DNA of 64,000 nucleotides from OLB16 sp964422415 (lineage in GTDB: Bacteria; Hinthialibacterota; Hinthialibacteria; OLB16), in the NCBI GenBank assembly GCA_964422415.1, contig CAYRBI010000005.1, positions 25,614 to 89,613 on the forward strand, given 5' to 3'. A model generated the notes under the pieces. The model saw nothing but the letters and a program-made list of their open reading frames with translations. It had not been told where the DNA came from and searched no databases. Both the position numbers and the translations under genes were made by a program. Shown piece after piece: positions 35,339-43,825 of the stretch. How positions within the stretch are numbered: the stretch's first letter is position 1; each line of letters starts with the position of its first letter.

Positions 35339-36532
35339 TTATTCGAGGATCTCGCTGATGACACCCGCGCCCACGGTGCGTCCACCTTCGCGGATAGCGA
35401 AGCGGAGCTCTTTTTCCATGGCGATCGGGGTCAGCAGCTCACCTGTAACCTCAATATTATCCCCGGGCATAACCATCTCAGTGCCTTCGGGCAGGGTAAT
35501 GTTCCCTGTCACGTCAGTAGTGCGGAAGTAGAACTGAGGACGGTAGCCATTGAAGAATGGGGTATGACGCCCACCTTCGTCCTTGCCGAGGATGTAGCAA
35601 GTCGCCTTGAACTTCTTGTGCGGCTTGATCGAGCCCGGTTTGGCGATAACCTGACCACGCTCGATGCCTGTACGCTCAACGCCACGCAGCAACAGACCAA
35701 CGTTGTCGCCCGCTTGGGCGTTATCGAGCAGCTTACGGAACATTTCAATGTCGGTGCAGGTGGTCTTGACTGTGTCGCGGATACCGACGATCTCAACTTC
35801 TTCCATGCGCTTGATGGTGCCGCGCTCAACACGTCCGGTGGCCACTGTACCACGACCAGCGATCGAGAAGACGTCTTCGACCGGCATCAGGAATGGCTTG
35901 TCAACATCACGCTCGGGCAGTGGGATGTAGCTATCGACAGCCGCCAGGAGGTCATCAATGCACTTGCAGGCGGCATCATCCTTACCCTCGGACTCCATGG
36001 CTTTCAGAGCGGAGCCGATGATCACCGGGATGTCATCGCCGGGGAAATTGTAAGAAGAGAGCAGCTCGCGAACCTCGAGCTCGACCAGCTGGAGCAGCTC
36101 GGGATCATCCACCATGTCGGCCTTGTTCATGAAGACCACCATGTATGGAACGTTCACCTGACGAGCCAGGAGGACGTGCTCACGGGTCTGAGGCATCGGA
36201 CCATCAGCCGCTGAAACAACTAGAATGGCACCATCCATCTGCGCCGCACCCGTGATCATGTTCTTGATATAGTCGGCGTGACCTGGGCAGTCCACATGCG
36301 CGTAGTGACGGTTGTCGCTTTCATACTCGACGTGCTGGGTGGCGATTGTTATCCCGCGCGCCTTCTCTTCCGGGGCATTGTCAATATCCTCATACTTACG
36401 CACAGAAGCCTTGCCCTTCAGAGATTGCCGCATGGTAATAGCGGCTGTAAGGGTGGTTTTGCCGTGGTCGACGTGACCAATAGTCCCGATGTTAACGTGC
36501 GGTTTGGTCCTCTCGAACTTCGCTTTTCCCAT
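35339..36532 (-). CDS. tuf: elongation factor Tu
   Basis: 397 residues from the ATG at 36532 (MGKAKFERTKPHVNIG), with GGAGG 7 bases upstream. An upstream in-frame start would add 28 unconserved residues. GTPase motifs GHVDHGKTT, DCPGHADY and NKADMVDD are present, and the end RTVGAGVISEILE is canonical. Delivers aminoacyl-tRNA. Only one copy in this window. Confidence 0.98.
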   Translation of the reverse strand: MGKAKFERTKPHVNIGTIGHVDHGKTTLTAAITMRQSLKGKASVRKYEDIDNAPEEKARGITIATQHVEYESDNRHYAHVDCPGHADYIKNMITGAAQMDGAILVVSAADGPMPQTREHVLLARQVNVPYMVVFMNKADMVDDPELLQLVELEVRELLSSYNFPGDDIPVIIGSALKAMESEGKDDAACKCIDDLLAAVDSYIPLPERDVDKPFLMPVEDVFSIAGRGTVATGRVERGTIKRMEEVEIVGIRDTVKTTCTDIEMFRKLLDNAQAGDNVGLLLRGVERTGIERGQVIAKPGSIKPHKKFKATCYILGKDEGGRHTPFFNGYRPQFYFRTTDVTGNITLPEGTEMVMPGDNIEVTGELLTPIAMEKELRFAIREGGRTVGAGVISEILE

Positions 36533-36623
36533 CGTCCTTCCTCCCGATGACGGTATATCACAACGTCTTGATTCTCCGTATTGACACGGTGAATCTATCT
36601 GTAGACTCTTACTCACGCGCCGA

Positions 36624-38705
36624 TTACTTCATGCGCGCGATGATCTCATCCGCTATCTTCTGAGGCACTGCCTCATAATGCGCAATCTGCATGGTGTAGG
36701 TTGCCCTGCCCTGGGTCAATGACCGCAGGGTGGTGGCGTAACCGAACATTTCAGCCAAGGGGACCAAACCAGTCACCACCTGATTATTGATCCGTGCTTC
36801 CATCCGTTCGATCCGGCCGCGGCGGGAGTTGAGACTTCCCACCACCTCGCCCAGGTAATCTTCAGGGGTCACTGCTTCCACCTCCATGACCGGTTCGAGG
36901 ATGACGGGCTTGCCCCTCCGGAAACCCTCCTGGAAGGCCATTGAGCCGGCGATCGAGAAGGCCATTTCGCTTGAGTCAACCGAGTGGAAGGTGCCATCGA
37001 TCAGAATCGCTTTGATGTCCACAACCGGATAACCCGCTAACACTCCATTGCCCATGGCGGCGATGATGCCTTTTTCAACCGCTGGTATATATTCTTTCGG
37101 AATCGCCCCGCCGATGATCTTGTTTTCGAATTCGAATCCAGTTCCGGGTTCGAGTGGCTCGAACTGCATCACCACATGGCCATACTGACCGCGGCCACCT
37201 GTCTGACGGACAAATTTTCCTTGTGCTTCCGACTTGACCGTCATGGTTTCACGGTAAGCCACCTGTGGCTTGCCGACATTTGCTCCAACCTTGAACTCAC
37301 GAGTGAGCCGGTCGACCAGAATCTCGAGATGCAGTTCACCCATTCCCGCGATGATGGTCTGACCCGTTTCCTCATCCGTGTGAACTTGGAAGGTCGGATC
37401 ATCCTCGGACAGTTTTGCCAGGCTGGTCGCCAACTTGTCCTGATCCAATTTGGTCTTGGGTTCGATTGCTACGCTAATAACTGGTTCGGGAAACTCCAGT
37501 GCTTCCAGAACAATTGGCTCATTGGGATCGCAAAGTGTATCGCCCGTGTAAGTATGTCCAAGGCCGATCGCAACGGCGATTTCACCTGTTCCCACCATCT
37601 CCACATCTTCACGCTTGTTAGCGTGCATTCTCAGAAGGCGTCCCACACGTTCTTTCTTGCCGGTGGTGGTATTGAGAACTGTTTGCCCGGAGGAAATGGT
37701 TCCCGAATAAACTCTGAAGAAGACGAGCTTACCATGCACATCCGACTGCAGTTTGAACGCCAAGGCTGAAAACGGAGCCTCTTCACTGGGAGGACGGAAG
37801 ACATGCTCTTCGGGTTCTCCCGGAAGGTACCCTTGCACCGGGGGTTTATCGAGAGGCGAGGGTAGATAATCCACCACCGCGTCCATTAACAACTGAACCC
37901 CTTTGTTCTTGAATGACGCCCCACAGAGAACCGGGATGAAGTCATTCGCTATCACGGCTTTCCGTATCGCCGTCTTGAGATCCTCAACCGGTATCTCGAT
38001 GCCCCCGAGATAGCGCTCAAGGATCGTCTCATCACGGTCAGCTAAGGCCTCAATCAAGTGGGTTTTATTCTTGATATAGGCTTCCCATTGATCCGCCGGA
38101 ATCTCGAACTGGATCGGTTTGGCACCCGCATCCTCGGTATTCCAGGTATATGCCACTCCTTCGATCAGATCGATCAAGGAGGTAAAGTTTTCTTCAGCCC
38201 CGACGGGGATCTGAATGGGGACCGCATTGGCGCCGAGACGGTCATGCATCATGCGGACGGTACCGAAGAAATCCGCCCCCATGCGGTCCATCTTATTCAC
38301 AAAAGCAAGCCGTGGAACTCCATACTTGTCGGCTTGGCGCCAGACGGTCTCGGACTGGGGTTCCACACCCCCCACGGCACAGAACAAAGCCACTGCACCA
38401 TCTAGGACTCGTAGGGAACGTTCCACTTCGACGGTAAAATCGACATGGCCGGGGGTATCGATGATGTTGATCCGATGCCCTTTCCAGAAGCATGTCGTGG
38501 CGGCGGAAGTGATCGTAATACCACGTTCACGTTCCTGGACCATCCAGTCCATTTCAGCAGCGCCGTCATGGACTTCACCAATCTTATGGGTTCTTCCCGT
38601 ATAAAAGAGAATCCGTTCGGTTGTGGTGGTCTTGCCGGCATCGATGTGAGCCATGATGCCGATGTTTCTCACCACATCTAAGGATTCTGTTGTTGCTATT
38701 GCCAT
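36624..38705 (-). CDS. fusA: elongation factor G
   Basis: 693 residues, canonical length. G1 AHIDAGKTTTTERIL, switch region EMDWMVQERERGITITSAAT, G3 DTPGHVDF, G4 NKMDRMGAD. Domains II-V follow, ending with IAHYEAVPQKIADEIIARMK. Drives translocation. It is 27 bases after rpsG. Confidence 0.98.
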   Translation of the reverse strand: MAIATTESLDVVRNIGIMAHIDAGKTTTTERILFYTGRTHKIGEVHDGAAEMDWMVQERERGITITSAATTCFWKGHRINIIDTPGHVDFTVEVERSLRVLDGAVALFCAVGGVEPQSETVWRQADKYGVPRLAFVNKMDRMGADFFGTVRMMHDRLGANAVPIQIPVGAEENFTSLIDLIEGVAYTWNTEDAGAKPIQFEIPADQWEAYIKNKTHLIEALADRDETILERYLGGIEIPVEDLKTAIRKAVIANDFIPVLCGASFKNKGVQLLMDAVVDYLPSPLDKPPVQGYLPGEPEEHVFRPPSEEAPFSALAFKLQSDVHGKLVFFRVYSGTISSGQTVLNTTTGKKERVGRLLRMHANKREDVEMVGTGEIAVAIGLGHTYTGDTLCDPNEPIVLEALEFPEPVISVAIEPKTKLDQDKLATSLAKLSEDDPTFQVHTDEETGQTIIAGMGELHLEILVDRLTREFKVGANVGKPQVAYRETMTVKSEAQGKFVRQTGGRGQYGHVVMQFEPLEPGTGFEFENKIIGGAIPKEYIPAVEKGIIAAMGNGVLAGYPVVDIKAILIDGTFHSVDSSEMAFSIAGSMAFQEGFRRGKPVILEPVMEVEAVTPEDYLGEVVGSLNSRRGRIERMEARINNQVVTGLVPLAEMFGYATTLRSLTQGRATYTMQIAHYEAVPQKIADEIIARMK

Positions 38706-38732
38706 GGTTCTATTGGGCGGAATAGAGCCGAA

Positions 38733-39203
38733 CTACCACCGGTAATGAGCAAAGGCCTTATTAGCCTCCGCCATACGATGAGTATCCTGCCTTTTCTTAA
38801 TGGTATCTCCCTGTCCTTTTGAGGCATCCAGCAGCTCACCAACGAGCTTGCTGATCATAGTGCGTTCATTACGTTTCCGCGCATAACTGGTCAACCAGCG
38901 TAGCGCGAGAGTCATTCTCCGTTCGGCCCGGACTTCCACCGGCACCTGATAAGTGGCACCACCGACTCGACGGGAACGGACTTCTACCAAGGGCTTGGCA
39001 TTTTCGAGGGCCCGGTTAAAGACCTCGAGCGGTTCTTCGCCGGTCTTTTCACCGATGACATCGAAGGCGCCATAGACAATTTTTTCGGCGACACTCCGCT
39101 TGCCCTCGTACATGAGCTTGTTGATGAGCATGCTCACCTGAACACTTTTGTACTTTGGGTCGGGTAATACTACCCGCCTAACAATCGATTTTTTCCTTGG
39201 CAT
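38733..39203 (-). CDS. rpsG: 30S ribosomal protein S7
   Basis: 156 residues, typical length, with MLINKLMYEGKRSVAEKIVY, the beta hairpin region VRSRRVGGATYQVPVEVRAE and a C-terminal helix ending FAHYRW. A 102-bp spacer separates it from rpsL. Confidence 0.97.
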   Translation of the reverse strand: MPRKKSIVRRVVLPDPKYKSVQVSMLINKLMYEGKRSVAEKIVYGAFDVIGEKTGEEPLEVFNRALENAKPLVEVRSRRVGGATYQVPVEVRAERRMTLALRWLTSYARKRNERTMISKLVGELLDASKGQGDTIKKRQDTHRMAEANKAFAHYRW

Positions 39204-39305
39204 GTTCCTCGTGAGTTGGCAGAGGAACCGTGTTCCGGTTCGTGCCAGGCCCCCGGTTGGTCGGTGTCCGGGGCGCTTCTCTCAAGAATTTACGAGGCCG
39301 TTTGA

Positions 39306-39680
39306 CTACTTCTTCGGCCTCTTGGCTCCATACTTGGACCGCCCGTTACGGCGAGCTCCCACACCGGTGGTATCTAAGACACCACGTACGATGTGGTAGC
39401 GGACGCTGGGGAGGTCCTTGACTCTGCCTCCACGAACCAGCACCATACTGTGTTCCTGAAGGTTGTGCCCTTCTCCGCCAATATAGGCATTGACTTCAAT
39501 ACCCGTGGAGAGACGGACACGTGCCACCTTCCGTAGAGCCGAGTTGGGCTTTTTCGGGGTCATGGTCCAGACACGCGTACAGACGCCGCGACGTTGGGGA
39601 CAACCCTTGAGACCCGGCACCTTCGATTTGTTCGGTGATGCCTTCCGGCTTTCGCGTATCAGCTGGTTAATGGTCGGCAC
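39306..39680 (-). CDS. rpsL: 30S ribosomal protein S12
   Basis: 124 residues from a GTG at 39680 with GAGGGTG upstream. The decoding-centre loops TPKKPNSALRK and VKDLPSVRYH keep the lysines whose change gives streptomycin resistance, so the wild-type sensitive form is expected. First gene of the ribosomal cluster; its promoter lies about 80-110 bases upstream. Confidence 0.98.
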   Translation of the reverse strand: MPTINQLIRESRKASPNKSKVPGLKGCPQRRGVCTRVWTMTPKKPNSALRKVARVRLSTGIEVNAYIGGEGHNLQEHSMVLVRGGRVKDLPSVRYHIVRGVLDTTGVGARRNGRSKYGAKRPKK

Positions 39681-39759
39681 AAAACACCCTCAAGCAATCT
39701 TCTCGCAAGATCGGCACCAGACAGTGGGGTTTTTCCAAAATGACTGGGCACGAAAGGTG

Positions 39760-39788
39760 AATGTAGTTGAGAAAGGTGTCCACGTCAA
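39760..39788 (-). promoter_or_regulatory. sigma70-like promoter of the rpsL ribosomal operon
   Basis: Minus-strand TTGACG (39788-39783), a 17-base spacer, then TACATT (39765-39760). It lies between the mutL terminator and the rpsL start at 39680, leaving a leader of about 75 bases. It is the only strong match in this gap. Confidence 0.7.
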
Positions 39789-39865
39789 GGGTTCGACATG
39801 AACAAATTGTCCGGTCCCTCCCACTACGTCGTAAGACTTATGTTATCAGTGGGTTAAGAGGCATC

Positions 39866-39890
39866 GTAAAAAGGGGGCAAAAGCCCCCCC
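39866..39890 (-). terminator. rho-independent terminator after mutL
   Basis: Read on the minus strand, GGGGGC-TTTT-GCCCCC is followed by a run of T, directly after the mutL TGA (39893-39891). It separates the mutL pair from the ribosomal operon and makes a separate rpsL promoter necessary. Confidence 0.85.
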
Positions 39891-41792
39891 TCAGGGGCGT
39901 CCAAACCATTTTTCAATTTCTTTACGGCTGATCCGCCAGATTGGCGGACGTCCATGTGGACAGGTGGCCAAGGTGGGATCATCCGAATAACGGGCGAGTA
40001 AATCAGCCATTTGATCATAGGTAAGCGGATCTCCCGCCTTGATCGCACTCCGGCAGGCAATCCGGGCTAGGATCTTTTCGGCACGGTCCGGGAGAGGCAC
40101 CACCATCCCCTGCTCCGCCAGGTCCTGTAGGGCATCCTCGATGAAGGCCTTCACCTCCGAGAGTTTCATATCCGCCGGGACACTCTGAACCACAAAGGTT
40201 CCCTCACCAAAAGGCTCCATCTCCAGCCCCACTTCCACCAGTAGAGGAAGGGAATCTTGCAGAAGCGAGGCCCGCCCAGGATGGACCTCAATGGTCACCG
40301 GGAAGATCAGGCGCTGACGGCTGATGTTGTGTTGCTCATACTCCCGCCGTAACCGTTCGAATTGGAGGCGTTCATGCAGGGCGTGCTGATCAAAGATCCC
40401 CATCTCTTCCCCCAATTCGGCAATGATAAAACTGTCAAAAACCTGAGCCACGGGCCGCCAGTGACGCGCCCCCAGTTCCTTCATGAGGCTTTTATTCTCC
40501 ACTTTCGTTGGGCTGGCCAGGGGTTTCCGGTTTAGGTCCTCTATCGTAGAGGTTGGCGATAAAAGGTCAGACTCCATAGGCGCTGGTGGGGGTGGTTCCG
40601 GCCAGATCCGTTCAACCGGAGGCGCCTCTGGAATCACCTCCTCAACACTGGGGTTGAGTGAATCCACCAAACCGGCCCGGACAGTAGTTGATGGGGCCCT
40701 TGGCTCTGAAGAAATGAAAGGAGACACCATGGGCGCCGGCGGCGGCAATGGGGGACTATCCCGATGGGGCATACCCCGCCCTGCATCGACCCAGACCTTG
40801 GAGGTGCCGCTGTCGAAGGCTTCACGGATGGCGCTATAAAGCCCACTCCAGATAAGTCGCTCATCCCGGAAACGGATCTCCTCCTTGGAGGGATGCACAT
40901 TCACATCCACCTGTTCGGGTTCCATCTCGAGAAACAGGACCGCGACAGGGTAACGGCGCTGCGGCAGGCTGGCCTTGTAGGCCTCCATCAGCCCACGCAA
41001 CAACAGGCGGTCCCGGACAAAGCGGCGGTTGACAAAGAAATAGAGGTCAGCGGCGGTATTACGGTGGAGCGTGGCCCGGCTGGTGAATCCCGTGATCTGA
41101 AGGTGCTCACTGGCATAGTCCACCGGGAGAAGCTCTGCGGCCATATCGTTCCCGAAAAGCTGCACCAGGCGGTCGATGCAAGCCGGCACGGGAGGTAATA
41201 CCCGTGCCTTCTTGCCATTATGACTGAGGTCGATATGTAGATTCGGCCAGCTGAGGGCAGTCCGCAGAACCACCTCATTGATACGCTCCATCTCCGTGGT
41301 GGTGCTCTTGAGGAACTTCCGCCGGGCCGGGGTGTTGAAGAAGAGAGAGGAGACGGTCACGGTGGTTCCCGGCGGGGTGCCAGCTGGTTCAATACTCTGA
41401 ACCTCGCCCCCGGCCGCGAAGAGGCGGTGGCCTTCACGATCCGAGGGAAGACGGGAGATGATTTCGATATGGGACACCGAGGAGATGGCGGCCAGGGCCT
41501 CTCCACGGAACCCATAGGTCTGAATGGCCATCAGGTCAGAGGCCGCCTCGATCTTGCTGGTGGCATGACGCCGCAAGGCCATGGGAAGGTCCTCTACGGA
41601 CATCCCGCAGCCATCATCGGTGACACGCATCCTTACGGTCCCGCCCCGGTCGGCCTCAACCGAAATACGTCCCGCGCCAGCATCGAGACTGTTATCGATC
41701 AGCTCCTTGATGACCGAGGCCGGGCGTTGAACCACTTCGCCGGCGGCGATCTGGGAGGCAACTTGTTCGGGAAGGATCTTAATGCGGTTCAT
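39891..41792 (-). CDS. mutL: DNA mismatch repair protein MutL (endonuclease-type)
   Basis: 633 residues. The GHKL ATPase domain shows ELIDNSLDAGAGRI, DDGCGM and GFRGEALAAISSV. After a long Pro/Ser-rich linker (about 340-440) the C-terminal domain carries the metal-dependent endonuclease motif DQHA-x2-E-x4-E from residue 468, ACRSAIKAGD and CPHGRP near 611. This MutL should therefore nick DNA itself, as in bacteria without MutH. The start overlaps the upstream gene's stop by 4 bases. A terminator follows. Confidence 0.97.
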   Translation of the reverse strand: MNRIKILPEQVASQIAAGEVVQRPASVIKELIDNSLDAGAGRISVEADRGGTVRMRVTDDGCGMSVEDLPMALRRHATSKIEAASDLMAIQTYGFRGEALAAISSVSHIEIISRLPSDREGHRLFAAGGEVQSIEPAGTPPGTTVTVSSLFFNTPARRKFLKSTTTEMERINEVVLRTALSWPNLHIDLSHNGKKARVLPPVPACIDRLVQLFGNDMAAELLPVDYASEHLQITGFTSRATLHRNTAADLYFFVNRRFVRDRLLLRGLMEAYKASLPQRRYPVAVLFLEMEPEQVDVNVHPSKEEIRFRDERLIWSGLYSAIREAFDSGTSKVWVDAGRGMPHRDSPPLPPPAPMVSPFISSEPRAPSTTVRAGLVDSLNPSVEEVIPEAPPVERIWPEPPPPAPMESDLLSPTSTIEDLNRKPLASPTKVENKSLMKELGARHWRPVAQVFDSFIIAELGEEMGIFDQHALHERLQFERLRREYEQHNISRQRLIFPVTIEVHPGRASLLQDSLPLLVEVGLEMEPFGEGTFVVQSVPADMKLSEVKAFIEDALQDLAEQGMVVPLPDRAEKILARIACRSAIKAGDPLTYDQMADLLARYSDDPTLATCPHGRPPIWRISRKEIEKWFGRP

Positions 41793-42505
41793 GGAGTAGA
41801 AGCTAGTACCTCATCCAATACCTTACGGATCTCTTGAGTCAGCTCCAGCTGGTAGGGTTCATTGGGAATTCCAGCATCATCCGCCATTTTCTTGATTAGG
41901 GCCATGACCGGCCGCCAATCCTCTGCGGTGATCTCTTTCTTGGGAGGTCTCGTATAATCAAGCGGGGGTGAGGCCGTATTCGAGTCCGCTGGCTCACTCT
42001 CCGCCTGGGGCTTCTCACCCTCTTGACGCGGAATCGCTTTGAGGACCTCCTGGAGGGCTTGGGGGGTCACTTTGCCCTCCGCCGCAGCCCTTTGCAACCG
42101 CTGAGCATCAAGACGTGCCGCCGCGGATTCCTCGGCGGGGATCTCCGGAGGTATCAGCTGCCCCGTAGCCACCGCTTGCAGGAAAAAGAGCGCGGGTAGT
42201 GGGCCTTGCTGGAAGGTATCCCCGAGCTTCTTCATCTGGTCCATCGAGATCTCGCCCGCTTTCAGACGGGTGGTGAAACGGGAGATTTCCCCGCGTACAC
42301 CCTCCTTATCGGAGTCGGTTAGTTTGCTCTCCTTCAACATACTGTCAGTCACGGCTGTGATCGCGGATGCGGCCAAGTCAAGCCCACGGGTTTTGATGTA
42401 GTAGACCCCAGCCCCCACAGCCAGAACACACACAACGATAACCACCAGGCAACCGATACCCAAGACTTTGAGACACGAAGACGTCTTCGACTCACCTTCA
42501 CTCAT
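41789..42505 (-). CDS. single-pass membrane protein of unknown function, co-transcribed with mutL
   Basis: 238 residues from the ATG at 42505, which has AAGGAG 7 bases upstream. A short cytoplasmic tail, one membrane helix (VLGIGCLVVIVVCVLAVGAG) and a large hydrophilic domain follow. The latter is helical with charged heptad-like stretches (LKAGEISMDQMKKLGDTF) and a Pro/Ser linker before a terminal helix (LELTQEIRKVLDEVL). No family recognised. The TGA overlaps the mutL ATG (ATGA), so the two are translationally coupled. Confidence 0.7.
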   Translation of the reverse strand: MSEGESKTSSCLKVLGIGCLVVIVVCVLAVGAGVYYIKTRGLDLAASAITAVTDSMLKESKLTDSDKEGVRGEISRFTTRLKAGEISMDQMKKLGDTFQQGPLPALFFLQAVATGQLIPPEIPAEESAAARLDAQRLQRAAAEGKVTPQALQEVLKAIPRQEGEKPQAESEPADSNTASPPLDYTRPPKKEITAEDWRPVMALIKKMADDAGIPNEPYQLELTQEIRKVLDEVLASTP

Positions 42506-42955
42506 CGGAGAACTCCTTTGGGGCAAGATGACAAAAACATGGGGAATTCAACCATGAAAGGTAGGGAAGGCGCAATGTGGGAAGGAATATTGAAGGCCGG
42601 GGACTGAACCTGCTTGAAAAAATGGCTTTAGCAAGCAAATTCACTCTCTATCTCCTCGTGGAATAGAGTATCATGTTAGCTGTCCGTTGAAAAACTCGTA
42701 GTTCTGTTGGCACTGTGGATTCCCGCCTTCGCGGGAATGACGATTTCCAAGGGATTTTGCTTATTCTGTCATTCCCGCGAAGGCGGGAATCCACGGTCAC
42801 GCTCTTTTTCAACAGGCTGTTAACCATGAGTATCTCAAATCCGGGAAAGTATCTGGATGAAGCCAAGGGGTTCACTATCCTGCGTATGTAAAGAAACAGT
42901 CATAAGTTTGAGAAAACCAACGCTCGAAGAGTAGCTCGTGACAGGGGAACCTACG
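42506..42955. other. 450-bp intergenic region between divergent genes
   Basis: This stretch separates the minus-strand mutL pair from the plus-strand binding-protein/kinase pair. It contains the third MITE copy (42677-42822). Apart from that and the ribosome sites at both ends, I see no gene, no RNA gene and no promoter with convincing -35 and -10 boxes. Confidence 0.6.
42677..42822. mobile_element. 146-bp MITE, copy 3 (intergenic)
   Basis: Third copy, same length, TA flanks at 42677-42678 and 42821-42822. The inner hairpin arms are perfect, and the right terminal repeat TTCAACAGGCTGT is the cleanest of the three. It lies between divergent operons rather than at a stop codon. Confidence 0.88.
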
Positions 42956-43825
42956 ATGAGACGTTTGGGCAGATTCGCTATCCCCACCATCTTGATCATA
43001 TTGATACTTGTAGCCAGCGTGGCCTGGTTCTTCTCCGGCGGCGACTCGCTGAACCAGATCGAGCGGACGGGCCTCATCCGGATTGGATATAGTATCGAAG
43101 CCCCCTTTGCCTTCCTGGGACCAGAAGGAAAGGTCACAGGGGAATCTCCGGAAGTGGCTAAGTGGATTACAGATCATCTGGGAATACCGAAGATCGAATG
43201 GCGTCAAATAGCATTCGATAACCTCATCTCCGAATTGGAATCCGGGCGGATTGATGTCATCGCCTCGGGATTGTTCATCACCCCCGAGCGCGCCGCTCGA
43301 ATCGCCTTCTCGGAGCCTACATTTCATGTCCGGCAAGGTCTCTTGGTGGCCACGGGGAATCCTCTTCAAATTCATTCATATGAGCACCTCAGGACTCACC
43401 CGAACATACGCGCCGCAGTCCTTTCGGGCGCCATCGAAGCGGAATTGTTGAAAAGAATGGGGGTTCCTCCAGAGCAGATAATAACCGTGCCCGACGCACT
43501 GACGGGACGTGTCGCTGTCGAATCGGGTGTGGCCAACTGTTTGGCATTATCTTCAATCACAGTCCACTGGATGGCTCTACACGAACACCTGGGAAAAACC
43601 GAGGCTGCACAACCATTCGACGACTCTCAATCCCCACATTTACTACGTTTGGGATTTGGGGCTTTTGCCTTCCGGAAACAAGACCAACTACTCATCTCCG
43701 CATGGAATAGGGAACTCAGAGTTTTCATCGGTAGCGCGGATCACCAGAGAATCGTATCCCAGTTTGGCTTCACTCCAGAGGAATTACCGGGAACGATAAC
43801 CACCAGGGAGATTCTTGGCGAATGA
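42956..43825 (+). CDS. periplasmic amino-acid-type solute-binding protein (SBP family 3)
   Basis: 289 residues from the ATG at 42956 with AGGGGA about 8 bases upstream; a GTG 18 bases earlier is an alternative. An uncleaved-type N-terminal membrane helix (AIPTILIILILVASVAWFF) is followed by the SBP_bac_3 core: LIRIGYSIEAPFAFLGPEGK, ESGRIDVIASGLFITPERA and a second lobe to GFTPEEL. The anchor and the 4-base overlap with a kinase gene suggest a ligand sensor rather than an ABC importer subunit; no permease or ATPase gene is nearby. Confidence 0.85.
   Translation: MRRLGRFAIPTILIILILVASVAWFFSGGDSLNQIERTGLIRIGYSIEAPFAFLGPEGKVTGESPEVAKWITDHLGIPKIEWRQIAFDNLISELESGRIDVIASGLFITPERAARIAFSEPTFHVRQGLLVATGNPLQIHSYEHLRTHPNIRAAVLSGAIEAELLKRMGVPPEQIITVPDALTGRVAVESGVANCLALSSITVHWMALHEHLGKTEAAQPFDDSQSPHLLRLGFGAFAFRKQDQLLISAWNRELRVFIGSADHQRIVSQFGFTPEELPGTITTREILGE

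Noticed and set aside
42677..42822. Terminator or small RNA gene made by the strong hairpins
   Set aside because: The same 146-bp unit occurs at two other places with TA flanks, which points to a mobile element rather than a local RNA feature.
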